Assembly: GCF_022458865.1 (NCBI RefSeq)
Contig: NZ_JAJNMU010000025.1
Location: 1 to 64,000 of the forward strand
Direction of reading: 5' to 3'
Source: Paenibacillus periandrae
GTDB taxonomy: Bacteria; Bacillota; Bacilli; Paenibacillales; NBRC-103111
Length of the DNA: 64,000 nucleotides
The position numbers were made by a program, and so were the translations under genes. Below the pieces are notes generated by a model that searched no databases, was not told where the DNA came from, and saw nothing but the letters and a program-made list of their open reading frames with translations. Shown here piece after piece: positions 37,014 to 46,093 of this stretch; position 1 is the stretch's first letter, and each line of letters begins with the position of its first letter.

Positions 37014-37038
37014 GGAGACGGACACCATACCCGTCTCC
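37014..37038 (-). terminator. Terminator just upstream of the ThiF-like gene
   Basis: GGAGACGG/CCGTCTCC hairpin followed on the minus strand by six T. It stands between the 31-aa gene and the ThiF-like gene and may set their relative expression. Confidence 0.65.
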
Positions 37039-37051
37039 CTACATTTATGTT

Positions 37052-37147
37052 TTACCTACTCAATAGTGGACCGTATACATTCTTTTCTTTCAATAATTGG
37101 AGACGGTAAATTTTAGATGCCAAGATCACCAAATCACGTTTTTTCAT
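37052..37147 (-). CDS. 31-aa peptide gene
   Basis: A tiny gene with a near-ideal ribosome binding site (CAGGAGGAATATATAT before ATG 37147). The product is basic: MKKRDLVILASKIYRLQLL, then KEKNVYGPLLSR. It lies between a structured leader and a terminator upstream of the ThiF-like gene. It could be a true small protein or a leader peptide whose translation controls read-through. Function unknown. Confidence 0.5.
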   Translation of the reverse strand: MKKRDLVILASKIYRLQLLKEKNVYGPLLSR

Positions 37148-37199
37148 ATATATATTCCTCCTGAAATATTATTGGGTGTTTACCTTATATTCATTCACA

Positions 37200-37265
37200 A
37201 AAAAAAGAAGCCTAAAAAACGGCATCCTCAATTTCTATTAAATTCCATCGGTTATTTTCACCGTT
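37200..37265 (-). ncRNA. Structured leader ending in a terminator, copy 2 (short form)
   Basis: Minus-strand AACGG (37265-37261) pairs with CCGTT (37222-37218), followed by TTTTAGGC and a run of T. The enclosed part ends in GAGGATG, like the other leaders, but the GGTAT part is not clear. Lies downstream of the JAB gene stop and upstream of the 31-aa gene. Confidence 0.35.
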
Positions 37266-37282
37266 GAATCAATAGGATATTA

Positions 37283-37960
37283 TCATATGTTTCTTCTTTC
37301 GAATGCTTCTGTTTGAGTCCGGACTCGGGTCAACCATTCCTTTGGAAATTGGTTTGTCGTCTTGACTCCTTCAAAATCAAACAATTCAGTAACAGCCAGA
37401 TAAAATTCCGAATCATTATAACGAGCACGAAATCGAAACTCTGCTCTCTGTTCATGAAGTTTTCCTATGATTCCGTATACCTTAAATCCTCGGTCATTGC
37501 TGTCATCACCTGGCGAAAACACAGCTGCCATTTCGTGATGTGAATGAATGGCCACCACAAGTTCCTTATCATCGTTTGAAATGCTTTCTATGAAAGTCTG
37601 AACCTGATAAATGCTGACCACTTGTTCAGGGCATACCAGTTCATAGGCTCTAGTCTTACGATTCCAATATATATGAATAGCTGCTTCAACCTTTTTCCTA
37701 CTAAAATAGCGGAAGAAAGCTATGATAGTAGACAAGTAGCTTCCAGGTATTTTAGGTGCTTTCATAAAGACACCTTCTTGTACTGGTTCGAGTTCATGGA
37801 TTTCATCTTTCTTTACAACCATACGCATAAAATCATTTTCACGTATTTCATAAAGGTTCCCATCGCGTGAAGCTACCACAGAAATAGGGGCTGGCTCATG
37901 TGAACAAAGGTAATCCGACAACTTCCAAAAGAAGGTTCTCAATTTAATTTTCATAAGCAA
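37283..37960 (-). CDS. JAB/JAMM-domain protein (PRTRC protein A-like)
   Basis: A 225-residue protein with a JAMM/MPN+ metalloprotease-like domain. The zinc site is VVAIHSHHEMAAVFSPGDD (H-x-H then S-x2-D), preceded by the EAAIHIYW strand. Such enzymes cleave a peptide or isopeptide bond at the end of ubiquitin-like modifiers. In PRTRC cassettes a JAB protein (protein A) accompanies the ThiF member, exactly as here. Its TTG start, eight nt after GGGGAG, overlaps by 10 nt the stop of the upstream gene whose product may be the modifier. Confidence 0.82.
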   Translation of the reverse strand: MLMKIKLRTFFWKLSDYLCSHEPAPISVVASRDGNLYEIRENDFMRMVVKKDEIHELEPVQEGVFMKAPKIPGSYLSTIIAFFRYFSRKKVEAAIHIYWNRKTRAYELVCPEQVVSIYQVQTFIESISNDDKELVVAIHSHHEMAAVFSPGDDSNDRGFKVYGIIGKLHEQRAEFRFRARYNDSEFYLAVTELFDFEGVKTTNQFPKEWLTRVRTQTEAFERRNI

Positions 37961-38502
37961 TTATTTTTCTCCCCAACAATGATTGGGATTAGCTTCTTTT
38001 GATCCAAGTCATAGTCCCATTTTGTTCGGGATTCAGAAAAATCCCAATATTCTTTAAACAAACCTTCCCGAATCATATTAAGATGCACTTTCCCTGATTC
38101 AGGAATTTCTTCAATCAGTTCCTCGACTCGAAAGGTCCGCATGGCGTAGTGAACAGTAAAGTCAATACCCACTTCTACGTTTTGATCTTTCCATCCTCTT
38201 TTTGAGGCGGTACTTGCAGTTGTAGCAGCCGTAGAAACAGTGACTGCCTTGCTACTGCTTACCTCACCTTTCGGTTTCGCCCTTTGTTGTGGAGTAGCCG
38301 ATTCTATCAGTTCCCCGAACAAATCCCTTGGAGCATCATTATCGTCCCTTTGATCAGTTTTGACTCCAGCACCATTAGTAGGGTTATCTGATCTATCCCT
38401 ATCAAATTGATGAACCTTATGAATGGTTTCTTCTTGATTACCAGTATTAGTATTTGAATCTCCGTTTGTTTTTGGACCGCACAATTCATTAAACATATCC
38501 AT
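37951..38502 (-). CDS. Cassette protein with possible ubiquitin-like C-terminal domain
   Basis: A 183-residue protein. The first 105 residues are low-complexity and probably disordered (Asp, Asn, Thr and Ser rich). Residues 110-175 form a compact domain: VGIDFTVHYAMRTFRVEELI, EIPESGKVHLNMIREGL, WDYDLDQKKLIPIIVG. Its size, beta-alpha pattern and position directly before JAB and ThiF genes fit a beta-grasp, ubiquitin-like modifier. It ends GEKNNCL rather than Gly-Gly, so processing or a thiol end would be needed. ATG 38502 follows TGGAGG. The fold is inferred, not recognised. Confidence 0.45.
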   Translation of the reverse strand: MDMFNELCGPKTNGDSNTNTGNQEETIHKVHQFDRDRSDNPTNGAGVKTDQRDDNDAPRDLFGELIESATPQQRAKPKGEVSSSKAVTVSTAATTASTASKRGWKDQNVEVGIDFTVHYAMRTFRVEELIEEIPESGKVHLNMIREGLFKEYWDFSESRTKWDYDLDQKKLIPIIVGEKNNCL

Positions 38503-38520
38503 GATAATTCCTCCAGTATA

Positions 38521-39669
38521 TTAATTTTTGAGAATAATACTTCCTACCGTATGGTTTGTTGGTTCTAATGTCATGTCATCAAATGGCTGATGCTGCAAGG
38601 ATATTAATAAATCCCTCAAATTGATCACTTGTGAATTCCTGTATAAATCAGTGTTCTTCGTCGCCCCTAAAAAGAGTGAAGGAAGGATTTCAAGCTGACG
38701 GACTTCCTTAATGGTATGTTCATTTAGAGTGCTCCAGCAGATTTGCCCGCTCCCATATACATTTGAATAGGGAAAATGGAACAACTGTGTATCACTTTTA
38801 ATGATCGTATCTTTGACTGCTGCGACATGAGCATTTGCCTTCCCGTTTCTCAAAGAAAACCAAAACAACATTTTAGGGTAGCCAACTTGCTCATAAACAA
38901 CTTGTCCTATATCACCAAAAATGACGTCATGCTGACCTTTTTCTACTTCTATTCCAATGATAACAGTACCATCGCCACGCTCTTGATAAAACACACAATT
39001 CTTTGGGAGAATGGGAGTAGAAAGCTTATGATTTGCCATGTGAGGTTTGGCTGCTTTGATTAATGTTTTAGGAGAAGTCTTCTTCGCAAGGGCCATATAC
39101 ATCTCATTTATTTGTTCAACATGTTCTACAGCCTTTGCATGCTCTAAAAAATCTGAAATTACCTTTGATAAGAGCGATGCTTCGGGTTGATCAAACAAAT
39201 GAATCCTTCTTAGGAGTTCCAAATACATCTGCTCCAAAATGGCCTTGTTCGTCATTTTTCCTGAACTTTTTAGTATCGCTTGAAATACATTAAGTAATTG
39301 ATCCTCGTTTAAGGCTGCCAAATTATAAGACGATCCGATAGCATTGAAAATAGCCGTTATTACAGCAGTTTCGCTCGGTTCTTCATATGCGCACTCAAGT
39401 ACCTGTTTAAACAGTCCATCAAGTTTATGAGGCTCATGCTCGCGAATATATGAGAGCAAGGTCGTAAACAACCCCTCCATCTCTCCATGACGCAGTAAAT
39501 AATCCAATAGCAGATGCTCATCCAGTTGATCCAACAGTGAGAGAATCAAATCCCCAATCAGCACTTTTTTTGAATCCACAACAACACCATTGAGGCAATC
39601 AAGCACACTGGCTAATTTCGTATGTTGTTTCGGAAGAATGATTCTCCATTCCGCTATCGATGCTTCCAT
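38521..39669 (-). CDS. PRTRC protein B-like, with helical N-terminal extension
   Basis: A 382-residue protein. Residues 1-210 are an all-helical repeat-like extension. Residues 220-380 match the PRTRC-B pattern: KNCVFYQERGDGTVIIGIEV, PKMLFWFSLRNGKANAHVAA, FHFPYSNVYGSGQICWS and LPSLFLGATKNTDL. The family function is unknown; it always lies in ThiF/ParB-type plasmid cassettes. Start at ATG 39669, ten nt after AAAGGAG. It overlaps the upstream gene by 71 nt, showing strong coupling. Confidence 0.58.
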   Translation of the reverse strand: MEASIAEWRIILPKQHTKLASVLDCLNGVVVDSKKVLIGDLILSLLDQLDEHLLLDYLLRHGEMEGLFTTLLSYIREHEPHKLDGLFKQVLECAYEEPSETAVITAIFNAIGSSYNLAALNEDQLLNVFQAILKSSGKMTNKAILEQMYLELLRRIHLFDQPEASLLSKVISDFLEHAKAVEHVEQINEMYMALAKKTSPKTLIKAAKPHMANHKLSTPILPKNCVFYQERGDGTVIIGIEVEKGQHDVIFGDIGQVVYEQVGYPKMLFWFSLRNGKANAHVAAVKDTIIKSDTQLFHFPYSNVYGSGQICWSTLNEHTIKEVRQLEILPSLFLGATKNTDLYRNSQVINLRDLLISLQHQPFDDMTLEPTNHTVGSIILKN

Positions 39670-40180
39670 TTTCTTCAAACTCCTTTCTCCTCCAAAAAAA
39701 TAATGCTTCAGTCCACATATCTTTTAATGTCAAGAAATCATCGATAAGAGTATGACAATATGAAGTCTCATAAACGTCTTCAATAGCAATACCCTTTTCT
39801 TGAAAATGAATGCTTAATTGGATTCCCGTATAATCACAATCAAAAGATAGGGAACACATTTCCACTTCAGTTTCTGACATCTCCGGATACTTTTCTTTGA
39901 GTCGAATCCAATCATCATACCCATCGATCGATAAGACCATCAAACGATCCTGATAGACCTTATTAGATGTCGTCCTGGTGACTTCAATTTCTTCCGGCAA
40001 GCATCCGAAGATTGTGTTAAGAGCCATCACTAACATATGATCGCCCCAACAGCCGGCTTCAAAAGGTAGTTTTTCCGGTATCTCATATCCACTCTCATCC
40101 AGTATTTTCAGCACAAGAAGGTTATCAAGCGTCTGCAAGTCCCTGGTCAGGGTGTCGGATGTAAGAAATATACTTTTCAC
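39599..40180 (-). CDS. Unknown cassette protein
   Basis: A 193-residue acidic soluble protein, GTG start at 40180 after GGAGG. Features include AGCWGDHMLVMALNTIFGC and two Cys-rich spots. Its 3' end overlaps the PRTRC-B-like gene and its start abuts the preceding gene (shared nt at 40180). No family recognised. Confidence 0.5.
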   Translation of the reverse strand: MKSIFLTSDTLTRDLQTLDNLLVLKILDESGYEIPEKLPFEAGCWGDHMLVMALNTIFGCLPEEIEVTRTTSNKVYQDRLMVLSIDGYDDWIRLKEKYPEMSETEVEMCSLSFDCDYTGIQLSIHFQEKGIAIEDVYETSYCHTLIDDFLTLKDMWTEALFFWRRKEFEENGSIDSGMENHSSETTYEISQCA

Positions 40181-40557
40181 TAAATAAACCTCCTATTTTT
40201 CTTAGGTAAGCCTCTTGGTTTGAATTTCTCGAAATGAATGTCCATTCCCGCTATTCGGTTAATCTCCACAATAGTCTGACCCTCATTACAAAGGTCAGTG
40301 TCGTCTTCACCGTGCTCATCGGATTGGTACATCTGCAATTCCTCAAAGGTTTCCTCCAAAATTTTTCTATTTAACTCTTTCAAGTTGACATCGCAAACTC
40401 TTATCTTGCCGGAATAACAGACCAGTTCGATAATTTCAAGCATTTTTTCTTGTTGTTCCGCTTTTTGATTGTCGAGTGCACAATCCTTTAATGATTGGGC
40501 AAAACGATTGGAATCAAAGCTAACATTGTTTTCTGGCGATTCTAAAAAAACAACCAT
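40180..40557 (-). CDS. Unknown protein, first gene of the PRTRC-like cassette
   Basis: A 125-residue acidic protein with a basic C-terminus (KFKPRGLPKKNRRFI). ATG 40557, eight nt after AGGAGG. PRTRC protein E occupies a similar place in known cassettes, but I see no clear match. A structured leader lies about 90 nt upstream, so the operon promoter probably lies above 40730. Confidence 0.5.
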   Translation of the reverse strand: MVVFLESPENNVSFDSNRFAQSLKDCALDNQKAEQQEKMLEIIELVCYSGKIRVCDVNLKELNRKILEETFEELQMYQSDEHGEDDTDLCNEGQTIVEINRIAGMDIHFEKFKPRGLPKKNRRFI

Positions 40558-40644
40558 TCATTAAACCTCCTCCTTTCAAATAAAAAAACCCGAAAAACCA
40601 AGGAAATTCCCTGAATTCTTCGAGTTGCATAGACCGCTCCAAAC

Positions 40645-40727
40645 AAAAAAAGCCCTAGAAGCGAGTATCCTCAAAAATACAGATAGGTAGACCTACTCTG
40701 TAAATGATTCATACCGCCACTAGGGCA
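40645..40727 (-). ncRNA. Structured leader RNA ending in a terminator, copy 3
   Basis: Minus-strand GCCCTAG (40726-40720) pairs with CTAGGGC (40658-40652), followed by a run of seven T. Inside lie GGCGGTATGAATCATTT, a hairpin (ACAGA...AGGT/ACCT...TCTGT, 40680-40702) and GAGGATACTCGC. It heads the PRTRC-like operon. Confidence 0.5.
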
Positions 40728-40739
40728 TATTTTCTCCGG

Positions 40740-41381
40740 AGTCAAGCTCAATTAAGAGCAAATAGTAAATGTACATATATATTTTAACACGCAATTAGAA
40801 ATAAGCGCAAGAAAAAAATCCCATGCGCTATCTTAGACCTATGAGAAAAGACGTGTTCAGGACTACAATCAGAGTATTTACGACCTGTCGCCCTACGAAT
40901 ATATCGATGCATTGAAAAAGGATCTATTAAAACCTAAGCCTATCAAAATGTAAAACGCAAAAACGAAGAGAACAAGAGCATTTTCAAGAAATTCTCTGAG
41001 ATCGTTTGGTTCAGAGATGCAGCGTCCAGTATAAGGGTGTTCAACTAGTATTGAGCACCGACCTTACGTGGAGTGTAGCTTGGAGTCCAGTTAATCTGGT
41101 AAGGACAGTCGGTTGTTGATCGATAATAACCGCTGTGACCGTTCCATCATGCCGTTCGTGATTGCCGGAAAATTGGAGGGCTTGCGAGCCCCTCGCGGTG
41201 CTGCGGACCTCTCAATGATCTATAGACCCTCGAAACGGTAAAGAAAACGGGTTGCACCCGTTGCCTTTAGACACATCTGATTGAGTAGTTGTCGGGCGGA
41301 CCGATCAAAAAGATCCGCTCGCATTAGATACCCTCTCCTTTGGCCACTTACATTCACGCAGAGTGCCGCTACCGCAAGAAC
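40740..41381. other. Gene-free stretch with a short coding remnant and GC-rich sequence
   Basis: A plus-strand remnant at 40861-40953 reads DYNQSIYDLSPYEYIDALKK to a stop but has no start; I cannot place it. From 41080 to 41340 the sequence is GC-rich and non-coding, with a small perfect hairpin (AACGGG/CCCGTT) near 41257. No promoter or gene can be assigned. Confidence 0.3.
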
Positions 41382-43727
41382 CTATTTTTCAATCCCAAGA
41401 TATGCATGAAAAGCTGGATTAATCTCGTACCTCTTAGAACGACCATTTTTTTCTGCTAATCGCTGAGCCAACTTATTAGTAATCTGAGGCGGTTTTTTAT
41501 CGCTATAATACTCAAATTTATCAGGTTGAACTTCTAATCCAAGAAAAGTCATTTCGCATAAAATTGTTACTAATTGGTGTGCTTCAATTTCTTTATTTAT
41601 TTTTAGAGAATCTTCTAGTTCTTCTTGGTTGATAATAGAGCGCTGTCCTGCAAACTCATAAAGTATTGATTCCAAGTCCTTAACTCGATTGCCATTCTCC
41701 GGAAATAATGATTGCAGAGCATACTCTGAATAAGAATATTCTGCGGATTTAAAATCTTCTTCTTCCACTTTCTTATGATTTCGATTTACAGCTTCCTGAA
41801 GTGCCATTTTAAATAGAAATATGATATCCCGAGGCCGCGGTATTATTAAATTTTCAATATACGTTTTTAATGGAAGTCCATCCACTTGTTCACAAAAATA
41901 ATCATTCCAAAGCGCTTCTGGACTGGTTACTCCGTTGCTACTATAATCAATTCTTTTTTCAATAACTCGAAATAATAAATGAGGATCGGACCAATTTAAA
42001 TACTTAGTTGCTATTTTATCTCTCTCTGGTGCATGGCTCATAATCCTAGAGAATATATCACTCCTTAAAAATACGACCAATGATAAATTCACTTTGGTAT
42101 ATTTATAAGAATTATGTTGAAAATCATCAGTAATTCTATGCACTACATTTAACAATCCAAATAGAAGATCGCTTAAATTACCCAAGTCAGCATTATCATT
42201 CCAGCCTTTATCTAAATTATCAATAAGAATTTTAACATCTTCTCTTTTGGCAAGAACTTTTCCAAGATACCCTCTTAGATGATGAATCATATTTGAATGC
42301 AGATATTCGCTAACTTTAAGTCGCTGTTGTTCTATCGTATCTGATTTTTCAAGTGCTTTAAGATCGTTAATTACATTTTCTAATCTCAAAGTAAAGTCAG
42401 CATCAATAAGCCGCTGGTTATCTGAAACAAACCGTTCAAAAGATTTCTCATCCTCTGTTTTTTGAAAATGAAGTGGTTGGTTCTCTAAATATTCATAGTA
42501 TTTCCTTGCCATTTCTGTATAAATTAAATATTTCCATATACTTTCAATGAAATGACCTTGTTCTGAATTATTAATAAGCTTAGACAATATATCTAGTACA
42601 CCTTCAAATTCGTGTCCTTGTGGTTGGATTGGAATAACAAAATTTCTTTTGTCAGAAGCCATTTGGGTTTTTAACTTCATTAAATTTGCTGTTTTCCCCG
42701 TACCTTTTCTCCCCACAAATAGCACTTGTTGCGCTTTTAAAGCTTCATTGTATTCAGCAGTTTCCAAAAAATATTCCATCAAATCGTGACTTTCATTTTC
42801 TGCAACATAATCACCCATGATAAGGCTTGATATCTTACCCATTGCTTTTTGGTCTGCCTTGTATTCTCGGTGATCTTCTTCCAAATCACGATATTTCTCC
42901 GAAATGGGATCGAGCCATGCTTTAATAAAGGGTTCACATTGAGCTGCAGTAGAGTGTATTTTTAATTCATCGTGATAATCTAAGGGTGCATAAAATGGGG
43001 CATGTGCAAGTAGTAAAGTTTTTAGACCTAATCCTTTAGATAAGCCTGCAATTAAAGCCTTTCTAGCAACATCAACAGAGCTCTCCTTATTACTATCAAT
43101 TGTGTGAAAGTGGATGATCACACCAAAAGCGTTAGGGAGAAATTCTAAATACCAACTTAATGGTTCATGCCCCTCATAAGGGTCCTCCTGTTTTGTTGGA
43201 ATTTGATATTTAGTTAAGGTGTTCTCTAAGGTACTGGAAGCGTTCGTATGGGCCTCACACTTTAGGTAGACTAAATTTCGAGTTATTCCTCCCTGACTAA
43301 TCCTTATATCAGGTGCATCCGTATACTCATAGGGAACGTCCGAGTAAAATTTTTCTACCAGTTCTTTAGAGTTTTGATATCCTGCATAACCTATAGTTGT
43401 CAATGGGGATAAACTCTTATAATTAGCCGAGGCTTTGGAGTGAGAACTATTGAGTGTAATCCATATCTTCTTTTCTTTTGATATAGCATATCCTAATTCA
43501 TATAGGACATTATAATTAAGATAAGTGAGGTCACAAATGAATAAATCACATTGTTCAATTGCATTTAGTATTCCGGTGACTATATATTTACCACTAACAG
43601 CGAGGTCTTCCCATGTAGTAATCAATACATTATTGTTTTCATTGATAAGCTTTACGGCGGTTCTAATATCTTCTAACAAATCCCGCCTTTGACTTGAATA
43701 AGCATAGAAAGCTTTTTTAATATTCAT
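41382..43727 (-). CDS. TIR-like domain plus P-loop ATPase defence protein
   Basis: A 781-residue protein. Residues 1-130 are a TIR-like/nucleotide-hydrolase fold: KAFYAYSSQRRDLLEDI, CDLFICDLTYLNYNVLYELG, with Glu77 at the position of the NAD-cleaving Glu. Residues 150-260 look like a second related alpha/beta domain. From about 300 on is a P-loop ATPase of the Sll1717 type, with Walker A GRKGTGKT (339-346) and a Walker-B-like ILIDNLDKGW. TIR fused to an ATPase is typical of phage sensors that kill by NAD depletion. Start ATG 43727 after AGGGGTG; upstream in-frame codons lack a site. Confidence 0.75.
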   Translation of the reverse strand: MNIKKAFYAYSSQRRDLLEDIRTAVKLINENNNVLITTWEDLAVSGKYIVTGILNAIEQCDLFICDLTYLNYNVLYELGYAISKEKKIWITLNSSHSKASANYKSLSPLTTIGYAGYQNSKELVEKFYSDVPYEYTDAPDIRISQGGITRNLVYLKCEAHTNASSTLENTLTKYQIPTKQEDPYEGHEPLSWYLEFLPNAFGVIIHFHTIDSNKESSVDVARKALIAGLSKGLGLKTLLLAHAPFYAPLDYHDELKIHSTAAQCEPFIKAWLDPISEKYRDLEEDHREYKADQKAMGKISSLIMGDYVAENESHDLMEYFLETAEYNEALKAQQVLFVGRKGTGKTANLMKLKTQMASDKRNFVIPIQPQGHEFEGVLDILSKLINNSEQGHFIESIWKYLIYTEMARKYYEYLENQPLHFQKTEDEKSFERFVSDNQRLIDADFTLRLENVINDLKALEKSDTIEQQRLKVSEYLHSNMIHHLRGYLGKVLAKREDVKILIDNLDKGWNDNADLGNLSDLLFGLLNVVHRITDDFQHNSYKYTKVNLSLVVFLRSDIFSRIMSHAPERDKIATKYLNWSDPHLLFRVIEKRIDYSSNGVTSPEALWNDYFCEQVDGLPLKTYIENLIIPRPRDIIFLFKMALQEAVNRNHKKVEEEDFKSAEYSYSEYALQSLFPENGNRVKDLESILYEFAGQRSIINQEELEDSLKINKEIEAHQLVTILCEMTFLGLEVQPDKFEYYSDKKPPQITNKLAQRLAEKNGRSKRYEINPAFHAYLGIEK

Positions 43728-43844
43728 TTTCAGCACCCCTAGAATTAGTATTGTATTAGTTCCGTTATCCAAATTATGATTGTTTAAAAGTTGTAGTAAG
43801 TACTGATTACTGATTCTGAGGTTGAGCCAACATTCTATTAACAT

Positions 43845-44745
43845 AATTTATTGATATTCGACAACAGACAACAATCATGTTAATAGTATCCAATTTTCCG
43901 AGACTAAAGTCTAGTATAAAGTTTAGACCTACGACCATTTTTAAATTAAGCATCAAGAAGCATAATAAGTTTAAAGAGGAAAGGGTGAGAACAATGTAAT
44001 TGCTGAACTTAATCATTTTGTAGTCGAATAAAAAATAAGAAAAATCCTCATATTGTGTTTACTATAATGCATCAGCTGCTGTGTAACAATGTCGGCAAAT
44101 CTAGCACGATCTGGGCCTGACAAGCGCTTGGCCATGTGCTTCTGCGAGATCCGCGCTGCGTGCATTCAGAAGAAGCAGCAGTCAGATTTGATCGCAGCCT
44201 GATATGCTGCAGGCGCTTGGCCATAAGTTACTGCATCTACCAACAATGGTATTCGGGGTAGTACCAGCGAAGCTGTCATTAGGGGTAAAGTAAGCTATCT
44301 TCTATCAGGGTTCCGCCAACATTTCGCAAAAACGTACACTAAACTTCCAGAAATCAAAAAGAAGGAAAAGAAGCTGCCTAGACGGCTCCTTTTCCTTCTT
44401 TTATATGCTTACGCGCCATCATCGTGAGATCACCCGATAATACGACACCTTGAAAGTAACTTGGAAACAGATTAAGAACACCCTACCGCAGCAAACAATT
44501 GCGATCACGCTGCGATGCAAACAAGCTGTTCTGGTTTGATCTGATGGAATCGAACCAGATGGCCGTCGCCGGCGCGTGTTGATGATGGGACACCTGGGTT
44601 GTGACCGGAATTCGAAGAAAGGATCTTCTGACGCCACTAGGCACCAATCGTGCAATGACCGGGTACAACCCGGAGTCAGAAGGATCCGTTGTAGCTTAAC
44701 TGCACACCTTCATTTACCATGCTTTTCCTCCTTAGAAAATAAGTA
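43845..44745. repeat. Gene-free stretch with GC-rich degenerate repeats and a terminator
   Basis: About 44090-44280 and 44440-44690 are GC-rich with repeat-like words (CGCTTGGCCAT twice, GATCGCAGCC, GAACCAGATGG). Open frames are unsupported. A long hairpin (AAGAAGGAAAAG/CTTTTCCTTCTT, 44359-44400) separates the two blocks. Confidence 0.4.
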
Positions 44746-44772
44746 AGGCGTGGAGCGACTGCCCCAACGCCT
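44746..44772 (-). terminator. Terminator after the YfbR-like gene
   Basis: AGGCGT pairs with ACGCCT just downstream of the stop at 44780, followed on the minus strand by a T-containing tract. Confidence 0.55.
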
Positions 44773-44779
44773 CTTATTG

Positions 44780-45601
44780 CTACTCAATCAGTTCAATTTG
44801 AATTTCGTCACCTTTTGTGACCACCATATGTCGGATGCCCCGCTCATTCAAAAATCTTTGCACACCGTCAAGAACATCTGTAGTAAGCTCATCCTGGCTA
44901 TACAGCGTTACTTGCCTATCCTCGCACAGATCATGGAGAGCAATTATAGTTTCATTCTCAGCATTTATTTCATAGAGGCCATTGTCTATGATTGGAATCA
45001 TTTCTGTTGTAAGCCTCTCGCTGCTAGTGGAAATTTCATCAAAGGTTTGTTCAAAAGATGGTGCGAAAACATCAAGAAAATAATCGATCTCAGGCATATT
45101 CAATTTATTAATCGCCAACTGAATCTGCCGTTCTACTGAAGCAAACTCCTTGTTACCACTTGTAAGCTCGTATTTACATTTCAAATAAGCATCACAGATG
45201 TCAGCCGCCTTGATCCATTGCTGAATCTCTTCATTATCCTGAATAAACATATTTGCATAAATAGCTTGTAATTCACCCGGAACCATCCCCATAAGACGCT
45301 TCGTTACCAGATCCTCTAGGTGACGAAACTGTGTTGATATATCCTCATTATGATATTTAACAGGAGTCGGAATATCACCCGTAAATAACTGTGTCGCATC
45401 GTGCCCTAATGCTGCAAATATCACTTTCTCCGTATCTACGTTCTTCCCGAATATGACATTAGCAATGGAACACAAGGCATGTACAATAAAGCAAACATTC
45501 AGAGTATGTTCAGCAACATTTTCTTGTTCCAGGCTCTTCATTAAACTCCATCGGTTAATATGCCGCAATCTAAATAGATGGGCGAATAAATGACTTTTCA
45601 T
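44780..45601 (-). CDS. YfbR-like HD-domain 5'-deoxynucleotidase
   Basis: A 273-residue protein. Residues 1-190 match YfbR, which dephosphorylates deoxynucleoside monophosphates. Seen are HINRWSLMKSLEQENVAEHTLNV (RW and the first His), ALGHDATQLFTGDIPTPVKY (HD motif and GDIPTPVKY signature) and a later KAADICDAYLKC. The C-terminal 70 residues (LCEDRQVTLYSQDELTTDVL onward) are an extra domain of unknown role. Start ATG 45601 after AGGAGG. It suggests management of the deoxynucleotide pool by the element, possibly linked to its DNA-modification genes. Confidence 0.8.
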   Translation of the reverse strand: MKSHLFAHLFRLRHINRWSLMKSLEQENVAEHTLNVCFIVHALCSIANVIFGKNVDTEKVIFAALGHDATQLFTGDIPTPVKYHNEDISTQFRHLEDLVTKRLMGMVPGELQAIYANMFIQDNEEIQQWIKAADICDAYLKCKYELTSGNKEFASVERQIQLAINKLNMPEIDYFLDVFAPSFEQTFDEISTSSERLTTEMIPIIDNGLYEINAENETIIALHDLCEDRQVTLYSQDELTTDVLDGVQRFLNERGIRHMVVTKGDEIQIELIE

Positions 45602-45694
45602 TTGATTTTTCCTCCTATGGCTTCGTAGAAATGGTGTCTTATCCGTTATTGATACAAATTTTATATATTGTCGTTATGTGTCTGAAATCAACAA

Positions 45695-46093
45695 TTAGTA
45701 ACCCATTGCAAGTTGGTAATTACTATCCTCTGGCTTCAGAATGAAGGCTCCTGCAGGCGTAAATAACAGCCCGCCATCGCCCTCTGAAACATTAAAAAAC
45801 ATTTGCTTCTTATCGTATTTTAGCTTGCTAATGATTCGGTCTTGCATCCGATTTAACAATTCCTCGTTAACAAGCAGCTTGGCGTCCTCTGAACAAAAAT
45901 ATGTCGTCTGGAACGATCGTGCCGTAACCCATCCGCGGGGATTGCTTGGACGCAATGGTTTTACCTCCGTTTGCCATGGACCTTCTATAATCACAAATTC
46001 TCCCGTATAGCAGCAGGAGTTGTAATGAATGCTCCAACATGCTTTTGCTAAATAATAATGGACAATGGCTTTGTAGCCCTGTTGTTTTGTCAT
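45695..46093 (-). CDS. Unknown protein
   Basis: A 132-residue soluble protein with many aromatic residues (VHYYLAKACWSIHYNSCCY). ATG 46093 overlaps the stop of the preceding gene by 4 nt. No family recognised. Confidence 0.45.
   Translation of the reverse strand: MTKQQGYKAIVHYYLAKACWSIHYNSCCYTGEFVIIEGPWQTEVKPLRPSNPRGWVTARSFQTTYFCSEDAKLLVNEELLNRMQDRIISKLKYDKKQMFFNVSEGDGGLLFTPAGAFILKPEDSNYQLAMGY

Noticed and set aside
36974..37028. Longer start for the ThiF-like protein
   Set aside because: The extra codons run through a terminator hairpin; ATG 36974 has GAGGAGG.
43727..43844. Longer start for the TIR/ATPase protein
   Set aside because: The extra 39 residues have no ribosome binding site and precede the TIR fold start; ATG 43727 has AGGGGTG.
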